This document shows, piece by piece, positions 1-9,300 of a stretch of DNA of 64,000 bases; within the stretch, counting starts at the first letter, position 1; every line of letters begins with the position of its first letter. The translations under genes were made by a program, and so were the position numbers. Below the pieces are notes generated by a model. That model was not told where the DNA came from. It did not search any database and worked only from the letters and a program-made list of their open reading frames with translations. Origin of the DNA: Bacteroidales bacterium (lineage in GTDB: Bacteria; Bacteroidota; Bacteroidia; Bacteroidales; JAADJA01); NCBI GenBank assembly GCA_016783885.1, contig JADHVR010000005.1, forward strand, positions 35,098-99,097, written 5' to 3'.

Positions 1-468
1 ATACCTAAATGAACCGTATCCTCCCATGGACTGTCCCAATAAACTTCTCCAATTTCGATGAGGCATGGCACGAAATGATGATTCCACCCAGGTGACCAAG
101 TCATTAACCATATATTCTTCATAATTTCCCCATATAATTGAATTTACATACCAACTGCCATAAAAAGGGTCAGGACTGTTATCGGCACAAACCATGATTA
201 AAGGATCGATCGTTCCATTATTTATTAGTGTTTGTGTCGTGCTTAACATTTCACTCAAGCTATTCTGGTCATCAGTCCAGCCATGCAAATAATAAATTAC
301 CGGATAATACCAATCCGGGTTGTCATCGTAACCAGGCGGAAAATATACATCATCCAACATAGTATCATTCAATGCCTCACTGTAAAAGGAAGTGTCGATT
401 TTGTTGTACTGTGCAAACAGAAGGTTTGCTGTTATTAAAATTGCTGTAATTAGGGTAAGTTTTTTCAT
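1..468 (-). CDS. Exported esterase D/feruloyl-esterase-like alpha/beta hydrolase (3' part cut by window edge)
   Basis: The first 156 codons of a leftward gene are present; the rest lies beyond position 1. The start gives a short Lys-rich, hydrophobic signal peptide ending LLFAQ. The mature part has YPVIYYLHGWTDD (oxyanion-hole strand typical of PF00756 esterases) and, at the very edge, GQSMGGYGS, the GxSxGG nucleophile elbow with Ser as the presumed catalytic residue. The family hydrolyses esters such as feruloyl- or acyl-sugar esters; the substrate cannot be told from this piece. It begins 32 bp after the stop of the leucine-rich-repeat gene upstream, so the two may be cotranscribed. The catalytic Asp/His and any T9SS tail would be outside the window. 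Confidence 0.8.
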   Translation of the reverse strand, partial: MKKLTLITAILITANLLFAQYNKIDTSFYSEALNDTMLDDVYFPPGYDDNPDWYYPVIYYLHGWTDDQNSLSEMLSTTQTLINNGTIDPLIMVCADNSPDPFYGSWYVNSIIWGNYEEYMVNDLVTWVESSFRAMPHRNWRSLLGQSMGGYGSFRY

Positions 469-500
469 GATATTCTTGTTTTTGTGTTTCCCGTCAGAGT

Positions 501-3500
501 TTATTTGGTTTTAATTATTTTCTTCGTTATCGTTTCATTCCCGACCTTAATCCTACAGAAATAAATGCCTGCCCGAAACTTACTCATATTTAATACAAAA
601 TCCTTTTGCCCGGGCTGGACATTGCAATATCTCCATGTTTTTAAACAAATGCCGGTTGTGTTGTAAATACAAATCTCTACTGAACTTTTTGATTGTAGAT
701 TCATACTTAAAACTGCCTTGTCATTGACCGGATTGGGGGAAATTGACAGTTCAGGTTCAACAGATTCATTATTCACCGATGTTATGGAATCACAGGCATC
801 CTCAACTTCCTGCTGGTTGTTGCAGCCGGGAGCGTTGTTTTCGATCATAACATTTGCATTCGGGCTTGCCAAATAACTGCAAATGCTTTCTGCAGTACAG
901 TCAGATAATGAAGGGTTAAGAGTCAACATTAAACTATTAATAGAACCAGGATCTATATTGCTTAAATCTGCTATATTGGCAAGTGATCCATTTGCCTTGA
1001 TCTCAATCGCTCCGTCAATTTCAGATAAATTGTCAATACCTGTCAGACTCGTCAGTTCGGGATTAAATTTTATATAAAGGCCTCCTTCAATCGAATACAG
1101 GTTGCTTAATCCGGATAAATCGGAAAGGTTTGGATTGCCCCCACCAGGAGAAAATGTCCCTATAGTTAAACCATTATTAATAAAAGTCAAATTTTCAAGG
1201 CCAGTTAAGTTAGACAGTAGATCATTCTTATCAATAAAAAGACCTCCCCCGATTAAATCAAGATTATCCAATCCAGTTAAATCCAACAGGGCATCATTAT
1301 TATAGATATCAAGTGCTCCAGATAAGTATATCAGATTATTTAACCCTATCAAACTCACCAGGAAAGGATTTCCGGAGATATCCAGGTCCCCGCCAAGAAA
1401 GGTTAAAACATCTAAGCCGTTCAAATTGGAAATATCATCTCCGCTGATCTTTATATCCCCATCAATTTCACTACAAAGCGGGTAGTTATATTGAAAACCA
1501 TCAATCTCTGCCTGCGTATTAAATATAATACCCTCAACCAGGCAATGATATTCACATGCATCCTCTATTTCTTCCAGACTATTGCAACCTGCTGCGTTAT
1601 TATATATTTGAACAGTAGCACCCGGGCTGGCTATATATTCACAAACTTTCTGCACATCACATTTTGACAAAGAAGCATTTTCAAATATACTTAACTCATT
1701 TATTGAACCCGGTTCAATATTTTCTAAACCCCATAGATTTATAATGGATGCATTACTTTCAATATGAATACTTCCGCCAATGGAAGTAATATTGATTAAT
1801 CCTGAGAAACCATTCAGGGCATCATTACCTGCAATCCAAAGGTTTCCACCCAGGCTATTAATACTATTCAGTCCTGATAAACTGGTCAGCGTATTGTTTC
1901 CGGTAATTTCAAGGTTACCATCAATAGATATTAAAACATTCAAACCATTTAGATTTGAAATATCCTCTCCGCTTATCGTAACATTCCCTTTAATCCTGAC
2001 ACAATCCAGAAAATTAGACTGGAAGCTATCAATTTCAATCTGGGAATTAAATTCAATACCTTCTGGCAGACAGGAAAAAAAACAAGCTTCTTCAACCTCT
2101 TCAGGACTGTTGCAGCCGGTGGCATTGTCATGGATTTCAATGGTTCCACCTGGAGCAGTAAGGTAATCGCAAATGCTTTGGACTTCACACGTGGATAAGG
2201 TATCGTTATTTACAATATTAAGATTTCCTCCGATGGATGTTAAATTAGCAAGTCCGATTAAGTTGCTCAGCAATGGATTACCTCCCCCGCCTCCCATATC
2301 AACTACCCCAATTATTAAATCTTTTTCAATAGAATTAAGGCTTTCCATCCCTGTTAAACTGGTCAGGTCATTATTCGCATAAATCAATAGGTCTCTCCCG
2401 ATGGAAGTCACATTGTCCAGCCCTGTTAAACTGGTCAGGTCATTATTCGCATAAATCTTTAGGTCTCTCCCGATGGAAGTCACATTGTCCAGCCCTGTTA
2501 AACTGGTCAGGTCATTATTCGCATAAATCAATAGGTCTCTCCCGATGGAAGTCACATTGTTTAGTCCTGCTAAATTGTTCAGGCCATTATTCTCATAAAT
2601 TAAAAGGTCTTCACCGATGGAAGTCACTGCGCTCAAACCAAGTAAATTTGTTAATCCGCTTCCTTTGATTTCAACTATCCCCTCTAAGTTTGTGCAGTTT
2701 GGGTAATTTACCTGAAAACTGTCAATATCTATTTGTTTAGTAAAATAGTAATTACCAAATGGCAGGCAAGATAGAACAATCCCACAGTTAGATGCAATTT
2801 CAGGTGGGCTATTGCATCCAGTTGCGTTATTGTAAATTGTAACAGGGCCGCCTGGGTTAGCTAAGTAACCACAAACACTTTCTATTTCACAAAAAGATAA
2901 GTTGGAATTATTATAGATTTCTAAAAAGTCAATTGATTCAAAATTAATGTTATCCAGTCCGGATAAGCTAGTAAGAGAATAGTTCCCATGAATAGTAATG
3001 CCTCCCTCGATAGAAGTTAAATTTTCAAGTTCAGCCAAACTGGAAAGTGATGTGGTAAAAATTTCAAGGTCTCCACCTATGAAGGTAAGGTTATCTAAGC
3101 CTATAAGACTGTTTAGGAAAAAACCACTTATTATCGCAACTCCTCCAGAAACAGACGTCAAATTATCCAGTCCGGTTAGGCTGTTCAAATAATCGTTGTT
3201 ATAAATATAAAGGCCTCCACCAAGAGACGAAATATTCTCAAGACCTGATAAATTAGTTAAAGCATCATTGCTATAAATAGTTATATTTCCTCCGATTAAA
3301 GTAAGATTTTCCAGCGCTGTCAGGCTAGCCAAAGCACTGTTATGGAAAAGAGAAAGCGAACCTCCGATAGATGTGAGGTTCTCAAGCCCTGAAAGGCTTA
3401 CAAGGTTTTGGTTTAAAAAGAAATGGAGATGTGATCCAATAGATGTGAGACTTTCCAACCCAACCAGGTTAGTCAAAGAATTGCTACCTTGAATATCTAG

Positions 3501-3803
3501 GGTTCCCCCAATAGATGTGAGACTTTCCAACCCAACCAGGTTAGTCAAAGAATTGCTACTATGAATATATAGGGTTCCCCCAATAGCTGTTAATACGTTT
3601 AGACCATTTAAATTAGCTATACTATTCCCATAAACTTCAACATCGCCTTCTATTTCAGTGCAATTGGGATAATTAATTTGAAAGCTGTCAATTTCTGCCT
3701 GGGTTTCAAATGTAATTCCATCGGGCAGGCAGGATTCATCAATTTGAGCAAACAGTAAAATCTGGCTCAAAATTAAAATGATTGTAAATGTTAGTTTTTT
3801 CAT
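501..3803 (-). CDS. Secreted leucine-rich-repeat (receptor L-domain-like) protein with T9SS type A sorting domain
   Basis: A 1100-residue surface or secreted protein. Signal peptide is residues 1-19 (ending LLFAQ). The body is four homologous blocks. Each opens with a CLP.GI.F..Q.EIDSF..NYP.C motif, continues with roughly 24-residue repeats of the LTSLTGLDNLTSIGG.L.I..N type, and closes with a Cys-containing cap (SVCGYL..PGG...I.NNA.GCNS). This is the pattern of receptor L-domain/LRR solenoids. The last ~80 residues are a T9SS type A tail (SISPNPVNDKAVLSM, then RAGIYFCRIKVG and a basic end). The likely role is adhesion or binding at the cell surface; no catalytic motif is visible. Some repeat units are nearly identical in DNA at a 72-bp period (about 2330-2590 and 3438-3590), which points to recent internal duplication. 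Confidence 0.85.
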   Translation of the reverse strand: MKKLTFTIILILSQILLFAQIDESCLPDGITFETQAEIDSFQINYPNCTEIEGDVEVYGNSIANLNGLNVLTAIGGTLYIHSSNSLTNLVGLESLTSIGGTLDIQGSNSLTNLVGLESLTSIGSHLHFFLNQNLVSLSGLENLTSIGGSLSLFHNSALASLTALENLTLIGGNITIYSNDALTNLSGLENISSLGGGLYIYNNDYLNSLTGLDNLTSVSGGVAIISGFFLNSLIGLDNLTFIGGDLEIFTTSLSSLAELENLTSIEGGITIHGNYSLTSLSGLDNINFESIDFLEIYNNSNLSFCEIESVCGYLANPGGPVTIYNNATGCNSPPEIASNCGIVLSCLPFGNYYFTKQIDIDSFQVNYPNCTNLEGIVEIKGSGLTNLLGLSAVTSIGEDLLIYENNGLNNLAGLNNVTSIGRDLLIYANNDLTSLTGLDNVTSIGRDLKIYANNDLTSLTGLDNVTSIGRDLLIYANNDLTSLTGMESLNSIEKDLIIGVVDMGGGGGNPLLSNLIGLANLTSIGGNLNIVNNDTLSTCEVQSICDYLTAPGGTIEIHDNATGCNSPEEVEEACFFSCLPEGIEFNSQIEIDSFQSNFLDCVRIKGNVTISGEDISNLNGLNVLISIDGNLEITGNNTLTSLSGLNSINSLGGNLWIAGNDALNGFSGLINITSIGGSIHIESNASIINLWGLENIEPGSINELSIFENASLSKCDVQKVCEYIASPGATVQIYNNAAGCNSLEEIEDACEYHCLVEGIIFNTQAEIDGFQYNYPLCSEIDGDIKISGDDISNLNGLDVLTFLGGDLDISGNPFLVSLIGLNNLIYLSGALDIYNNDALLDLTGLDNLDLIGGGLFIDKNDLLSNLTGLENLTFINNGLTIGTFSPGGGNPNLSDLSGLSNLYSIEGGLYIKFNPELTSLTGIDNLSEIDGAIEIKANGSLANIADLSNIDPGSINSLMLTLNPSLSDCTAESICSYLASPNANVMIENNAPGCNNQQEVEDACDSITSVNNESVEPELSISPNPVNDKAVLSMNLQSKSSVEICIYNTTGICLKTWRYCNVQPGQKDFVLNMSKFRAGIYFCRIKVGNETITKKIIKTK
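2329..2590 (-). repeat. 72-bp in-frame tandem repeats inside the LRR gene
   Basis: Three or more consecutive units of 72 bp (24 codons) are almost identical, with the same GTCTCTCCCGATGGAAGTCA landmark recurring at about 2391, 2463 and 2535. The encoded unit reads GLDNVTSIGRDLLIYANN then DLTSLT. A second pair at the same 72-bp period lies at about 3438-3590. Because the period is a multiple of three, changes in copy number would lengthen or shorten the solenoid without a frameshift. Confidence 0.9.
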
Positions 3804-3824
3804 GATGTTTTGTTTTTAATTTCC

Positions 3825-3974
3825 CGTCATTGCGAACTGAAGGGCTTGACTTTTGTGAGGGCGTGAAGCCTGTCTGCCGACAGGCAGGCAATCTGTTTTA
3901 ATTATGGGGCTACCTTCAGAATAACAGATTGCTTCGCTCTTACGCATAAACCCAAGCTATGGCTCGCAATGACG
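3825..3974. repeat. REP/MITE-like nested inverted repeat between two T9SS cargo genes
   Basis: The 178-bp spacer is almost filled by a nested palindrome. Outer arms are CGTCATTGCGA (3825-3835) and TCGCAATGACG (3964-3974), an exact inverted pair. Inner arms are GCAATCTGTT (3888-3897) and AACAGATTGC (3923-3932). A third hairpin, GCCTGTC/GACAGGC (3868-3885), sits inside the left half. Elements with CGTCATTGCGA termini and an inner GCAATCTG are a familiar dispersed repeat in bacterial intergenic DNA. No transposase is encoded, so it would be a non-autonomous element. Confidence 0.75.
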
Positions 3975-3982
3975 TTCATAAT

Positions 3983-6109
3983 TTATTTAACTTTAATTAC
4001 TTTCTTTGTTACCATTTCGTTTCCAGTTTGCAGCCGGCAGAAATAAATGCCTTCAGGCAAATGACCTAAATTGCTATGAATGGAATGATGGCCGGGTGTT
4101 AAGGTTTTTTTTATCAAATATTCCAGTTTCTGTCCTACAACATCGAAAATCTGGATGGTAACATTTTCCCCGGATTGCAGATTAAACCTGATTTGAACAT
4201 CAGAAGTAACCGGGTTGGGAATAATTTGAAAATTGAAATCCCTGGTATTCTTCGATAATCCTGTATTTATATCATACCAGGCTTCCCATCCCTCTCCCTG
4301 GACGCTGTTATTCGACAAAAAGGCTAGAAACATTTTTCCACTCGGAGATGTAACCGGACCGGGCGGTTCTTCATAATACCCACTTATCTCAGCAATCAGT
4401 TCCTGCGAAACACCATCAATAATTTTTAATACATCATTTTCCGCTTCGGTATCAAAATAATTGAAATGTAAAGTAAGTGGATCGGTAATTCCCGGATCTA
4501 TGATCCATGTGCAGGTAGTCGAGTTGTAGTAATAAAAAGAACCACTTCCATCATTAATGGTTGCAGCCGGTTCTGTTAATTGAGTCATTCCACTGCACCA
4601 ATCGGGTCGTTCACAATTGTAGTTGAGGTAAAATCCCGGAGCTGTGTTTGCGTCATCGGTAATAAACTCAATAAAAACTTTATTACCTGTGGATTCAATG
4701 TCACCCGGAATAGTACTTCCGCTTAGTTCAACCAAAAGGGGAGCAGTATTATCTTCGCCATCGTATATATAAAGCCTGTCGCCATCATTGAACAGATCAA
4801 ATCGCTTCACCATAATTACGATGTTAGTTACAGAATCATATTCAGTTTGGGGATCAATGAGCCACGAAGCCTGGGTGTTGTTCAGGTAATTATGAATTGG
4901 CCCGCTGCCATCGGTAATCGAACCTTCAAAACTCAAACAAGTATCCATTCCCGAACAGTACTGCGGATAAGTGAACTGCAAAGAATCCGGACAAATGTTC
5001 GGAACCATGTCCTGGTCATAATTATATCCCTGGATATTGTCGATGGTATAATAGCCATTGCTTTGGCCACCCCATCCCAGGTTAAAATGGAAATGATCTT
5101 CATCCTGATAGCCATCGCACACAAAGGCATGGCCCGAACCCGATGATGGATTCCCTCCATAATAGACAGGGAATTTACTATCAAGCGAAGTTGTTAACAG
5201 TTCCTTCCATTGTTCAACGGGCATATTATCCCTGTAATACCAATCGTACGGCTGTAATTTAAGATAATATGCAATTGAATCATCGGTTGAAGGAAATGAG
5301 CCTCCACCGCTAAAATTCATATGAATACCAACGGCAATATGATATGAGTATTCAGCAATGGCCAGATTTACAGTTTGCGGCTCATCTACCATTTCACTAT
5401 ACCTGTACCATGTATTTTCGAAGTCAGCTGATTGTACTCCTGTTGCAGGATAGACTGTGGAAATATAGGAAGTATAACCCTGACCATGATCCGGCCATCT
5501 CCAATAATACGTAATTTGAGCTATGGCAGTAGCTACGCATCCAACCCAGGTATGACCACCCGAACCTCCCGTGGGTGTTTCGGGGCAATAGTAATTATAA
5601 GGCCAACCCTGGTCCCATTCAGTGGTAAGCAGTGGCTCAACAGCTTTGCTGCTCTTCACTGGTTTGTTTAATTCAAAACCATCATTTAAATAATAAGCCC
5701 ACTGGTCAGCTGTTTTAATTTCAGGTGTTAGCTTTTTTTGTCTTACATAACGAACCTGTTCTTCAAATTGGCCGAACCACCATTTAACATTAGGTGGTTG
5801 GTTATCTGCAACAAAATTGTGTTTAAAGGAATAGCCCAAAACCGGGCTTAAGCAATCATCGGCAGGAACAATTACAAATCCGCCTTTATTCACATGGAAA
5901 ACATAATAAAAGTTTTGGATTCCATCGGATTCCACATGGGTAGAATGAATGGCTAACTGATCATACAAAACCGGCCCTTCGAACAGGTTGTATTTCTCAA
6001 AGTAGAAATTCAAGGCGACTTTTTTGGCTTGTTGAATAGTTACATTTTCAGCAAAGAGATTAAAACTGAAAACGATTGAAATGACGAAAAGAAAAATTTT
6101 TGATTTCAT
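3983..6109 (-). CDS. C10-family (streptopain-like) cysteine protease with CUB-like domains and T9SS tail
   Basis: A 708-residue exported protease. Signal peptide is residues 1-20 (ending NLFA). A Spi-type inhibitory prodomain follows (about 21-150, with GGFVIVPADD and PVLGYS typical of C10 zymogens). The catalytic domain spans about 160-375, with the nucleophile Cys191 in WVGCVATAIAQ and His327 in SGSGHAFVCDGY, followed by NLGWGG. Two Cys-flanked CUB-like beta domains (about 385-500 and 505-620) begin YCSGM and WCSGM. The C terminus is a T9SS type A tail (IIPNPVTSDVQ, PEGIYFCRLQTG). It probably degrades extracellular protein after autoprocessing. All expected catalytic residues are present. 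It lies upstream of the LRR gene in the same direction, separated by the REP-like palindrome. Confidence 0.9.
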   Translation of the reverse strand: MKSKIFLFVISIVFSFNLFAENVTIQQAKKVALNFYFEKYNLFEGPVLYDQLAIHSTHVESDGIQNFYYVFHVNKGGFVIVPADDCLSPVLGYSFKHNFVADNQPPNVKWWFGQFEEQVRYVRQKKLTPEIKTADQWAYYLNDGFELNKPVKSSKAVEPLLTTEWDQGWPYNYYCPETPTGGSGGHTWVGCVATAIAQITYYWRWPDHGQGYTSYISTVYPATGVQSADFENTWYRYSEMVDEPQTVNLAIAEYSYHIAVGIHMNFSGGGSFPSTDDSIAYYLKLQPYDWYYRDNMPVEQWKELLTTSLDSKFPVYYGGNPSSGSGHAFVCDGYQDEDHFHFNLGWGGQSNGYYTIDNIQGYNYDQDMVPNICPDSLQFTYPQYCSGMDTCLSFEGSITDGSGPIHNYLNNTQASWLIDPQTEYDSVTNIVIMVKRFDLFNDGDRLYIYDGEDNTAPLLVELSGSTIPGDIESTGNKVFIEFITDDANTAPGFYLNYNCERPDWCSGMTQLTEPAATINDGSGSFYYYNSTTCTWIIDPGITDPLTLHFNYFDTEAENDVLKIIDGVSQELIAEISGYYEEPPGPVTSPSGKMFLAFLSNNSVQGEGWEAWYDINTGLSKNTRDFNFQIIPNPVTSDVQIRFNLQSGENVTIQIFDVVGQKLEYLIKKTLTPGHHSIHSNLGHLPEGIYFCRLQTGNEMVTKKVIKVK

Positions 6110-6337
6110 AACCTAATGTTTTTTGATTTATCAATAAATATCTAAAATGTAAAAATAAGAAATCTGAAAGGCGAAAATGAAACAGATTTGTAAACGCCGG
6201 GGAAAAATTTGTGAACGATGAGGTTTATTTGACGAACGTATGTAAATATATTAAAAGTTCGATGTTTGATTTATAATGTAAAAGGGATTATGTTTTTAAA
6301 AGAGACTTACGAATTTTAGTGTTTAATAAAAATATAC

Positions 6338-6345
6338 TATATTTG
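6338..6345 (+). promoter_or_regulatory. Bacteroidota -7 promoter element (TATATTTG)
   Basis: The sequence matches TAnnTTTG exactly and lies 28 bp before the ATG at 6373. Transcription starting about 7 bp downstream would exclude the GTG at 6319 as the start of the following gene. I do not see a convincing TTTG -33 box. Confidence 0.5.
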
Positions 6346-6372
6346 GGATATGAAAAAAAACACAACCTGATT

Positions 6373-9300
6373 ATGATAACAATAAATAAATCACGAAATC
6401 TCTGGATAATCCTTATCACTATTGCTCTGATAGGAATTTCCTATTTACTTTACCTGAATGTTTATGTCAGTAATAATGAGAACAGAATGATAAAAACCCG
6501 GTACAGGGTTTTAAGCCAGATAGGAAAAAACATCACTGAGAAAAAAGATGGTTATTATAAAAATGCTAAATATTTTAAGGATTTAGTTCAGAGCGATGTT
6601 GAGGAAAAAATTGATTCACTTATAAAACTCATACAGTCACAAAAAAGATCTAATAAGGATGAGGTCAGTCAGAAAATAAGCAAACAGGATAGTTTGAGGG
6701 AAGTATTTGATATAATAAAAGAAAGATCATCCAGTATAAATAAGAATATAGATATAGATTACGTGATAAAGAAAGACCCGTATTCTATCAGCTTTATCGA
6801 AGAACAAAGTCTGTTCGAATTACCAATTCACCTGTCATTAAAAACAAGCTTCGATGTATTTATGGAACCATTGCTCCGTGATGATGTTTTTGACGGATTA
6901 ATCATCATCCGTGATTCAAGCGTTGCTTATAATTCGTTAAATACCAATATGCTGCTCAGCCCTGTTGATACTTTATTTATTAAAATCAAAGATTTAAAAT
7001 CCGGCTTAATAAAAGAGATAGTGAACATTCCGGGCAGTGAAGGACAAAGCATAAATTATATTTATTCTGCTTCACTTACTGAAATAGAAATCTTAAACAC
7101 TAAATATAAGTTATTCCTTGAACCGGTACACATCAGCCAGGATGAATGGTGGTATTTGGGTGGCTTATTAGAAGAAAAAACCTATAATTCGGAAAAAAGA
7201 AGATTAAGCCCGGGAATCATTATATTTCTCTCTCTTGTTTTATTAATTATTCTGTTAGGAATGCCTGTCATCAAACTTATTGTTATGGGCAGTAAGGAGC
7301 ATCTTCATACTAATAATATAACCTCTTCGGCTCTGTCAGTTGTTTTAGGCTCAGCTTTCGTGCTGCTCTTTATTTTATATTTTTCAATGAACAGAGTTAA
7401 TTCACGGAATAATGACAAGCAATTGAAGCAATTGGCTGATACTATATCAGATAGTTTTATTAAAGAGTTAAAAACAATCTATTCACAACTTGAGACTTAC
7501 GATTCTGATTTTAATATTACATATCAGGATGATACTATTATTAATAAAATATTAACAAAACAAAATAATGATGATAACATAAAGCAATTATATCCGGAAA
7601 TCTATTCATTTTTAGATTATGCTTTCTGGGCTGATAGTGATGGACAACAAAAAATGGAATTAAATCCTTTTAAAAAGAAAGGAAAATTAATTTCAATTGC
7701 GAAAAGAAACTATTTTAAAAACAAGGATAAATGGTTATTACCCGGAGATAAAAGAGATTCACTGTTTATGTTAGAATCAATCAGTTCTTTGTCATCAGGA
7801 ATAAATAAAGCAGCCATATCAAAAAGAAGCAATAAAGATACACTTGAAGTAATAGCTATAACAACACGGCTACATTCGGTAATCGACCCGGTATTACCAA
7901 AGGATTACGGTTTCTGTTTAATTGATGAAACAGGTAAGGTATGGTTTCATTCGGATAAAAACCGTAATATGCATGAAAATTTTATTGATGAAAGCAATAA
8001 AAATAATTTTTTAAAAGCAGCTATTTACAGCCATATAGCAAAACCCATTAATTTGTATTATTATAACCGGTTGAACAGGGCTTATATCAAACCTTTCGAA
8101 AATATTCCATTATTTTTATTAACTTTTTACGACAAAAAGCTCAACCAATCTGCGGGTGCGCAGATTATTACCTTTACATCCCTTCTTATTACCACTTTGT
8201 TTTTTCTCCTCTTTATTCAAATCATTTTATTGTTACTGATTAATCGGAAACAGTCCGGTTCTGACAATATAAACTTAATTATGGACTGGTCGAGGCCAAA
8301 GGTTAAATACAAAGATATTTACATAAAATTAATATTATATAATGCTTCTGTTTTTGTTATGCTTATGGCTTTTATGTATTTTACAAAAGGTTATATAGCT
8401 GTCTTTATGATTTTTATTGCCATCCCTGTTATTTTCGCCAATTCATACTCAGTTATAAATGAGATTTCCTTAAATAAATTATTTTCCGATCGGTTTATTC
8501 GGGCTACGGCAATTTTAGTTTTTTTGCTGAATATTGCTGCATTTATTATCGTGAAAACACAATATGAAAATTTTATTTTACTATTGGTATTTCAGCTTGT
8601 GCTGCTTTTAATGCCGCTTTCTTATAAAATGACTCGAGAGGAATTTTTTGAAAGATATCAGGCTGAAAAATATTTTAAGAAATATATTTTATTCTTGTTT
8701 TCTTTATTATTAATAATATCAATAATACCTACACTCAAATTTTTTGAAGTTGCTTATGACCAGGAAAAAATAATCAGGCTGAAACATCACCAGCTTTATC
8801 TTACTAAGAAAAAAGAAAACAGAAATCTTGAGTTGAGTAAATATTATGAATCAATTGATGACCCTAAAAATGAAATACAGGAAAAACGTACAAAACTGGG
8901 GGTTTATACAAATTTCTTTCAGTCAGCCCGTTTTTCTGATACAATTGTAATTAAGAATGATGCCAAAAAAAATGGTTATCAAAATTATAACTATTGGGAC
9001 AGCTTAGTTTGTTTTATCCGTCCATTTCTCGATCCTTCGGTCATTGAAAATAAATACCTTGTATTTCCGGCTTCTTCCGATACTTCATGGAGTTGGACGA
9101 ATAATAAAAACAAATTACAATTAAAATATACATCGCTAACTGAAAATATTGATAGTTTAAAACCGATAAACAGATTTGTAGTTTCCGATACTTTTGACTC
9201 TAATTTTTTAATACCTTTTGTTGGTTTACAAAACCGGCAGTTATTACAAGTTGTTTTTAACCTGATATTTTGGATAATAGTTGGAGCTTTATTATTTTTC

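Noticed and set aside
883..2382. Several plus-strand open frames (883-1077, 1102-1305, 1780-2166, 2173-2382) opposite the LRR gene
   Set aside because: They repeat the same low-complexity antisense pattern as the LRR units and have no promoter, signal or recognisable domain; they are shadows of the repeat coding strand.
2329..2590. Regular spaced near-identical units resembling a CRISPR array
   Set aside because: There are no variable spacers; the whole 72-bp unit is conserved and translates in frame to LRR.
6319..6372. GTG at 6319 as start of the giant membrane protein
   Set aside because: It lies upstream of the TATATTTG promoter match; the ATG at 6373 fits better.
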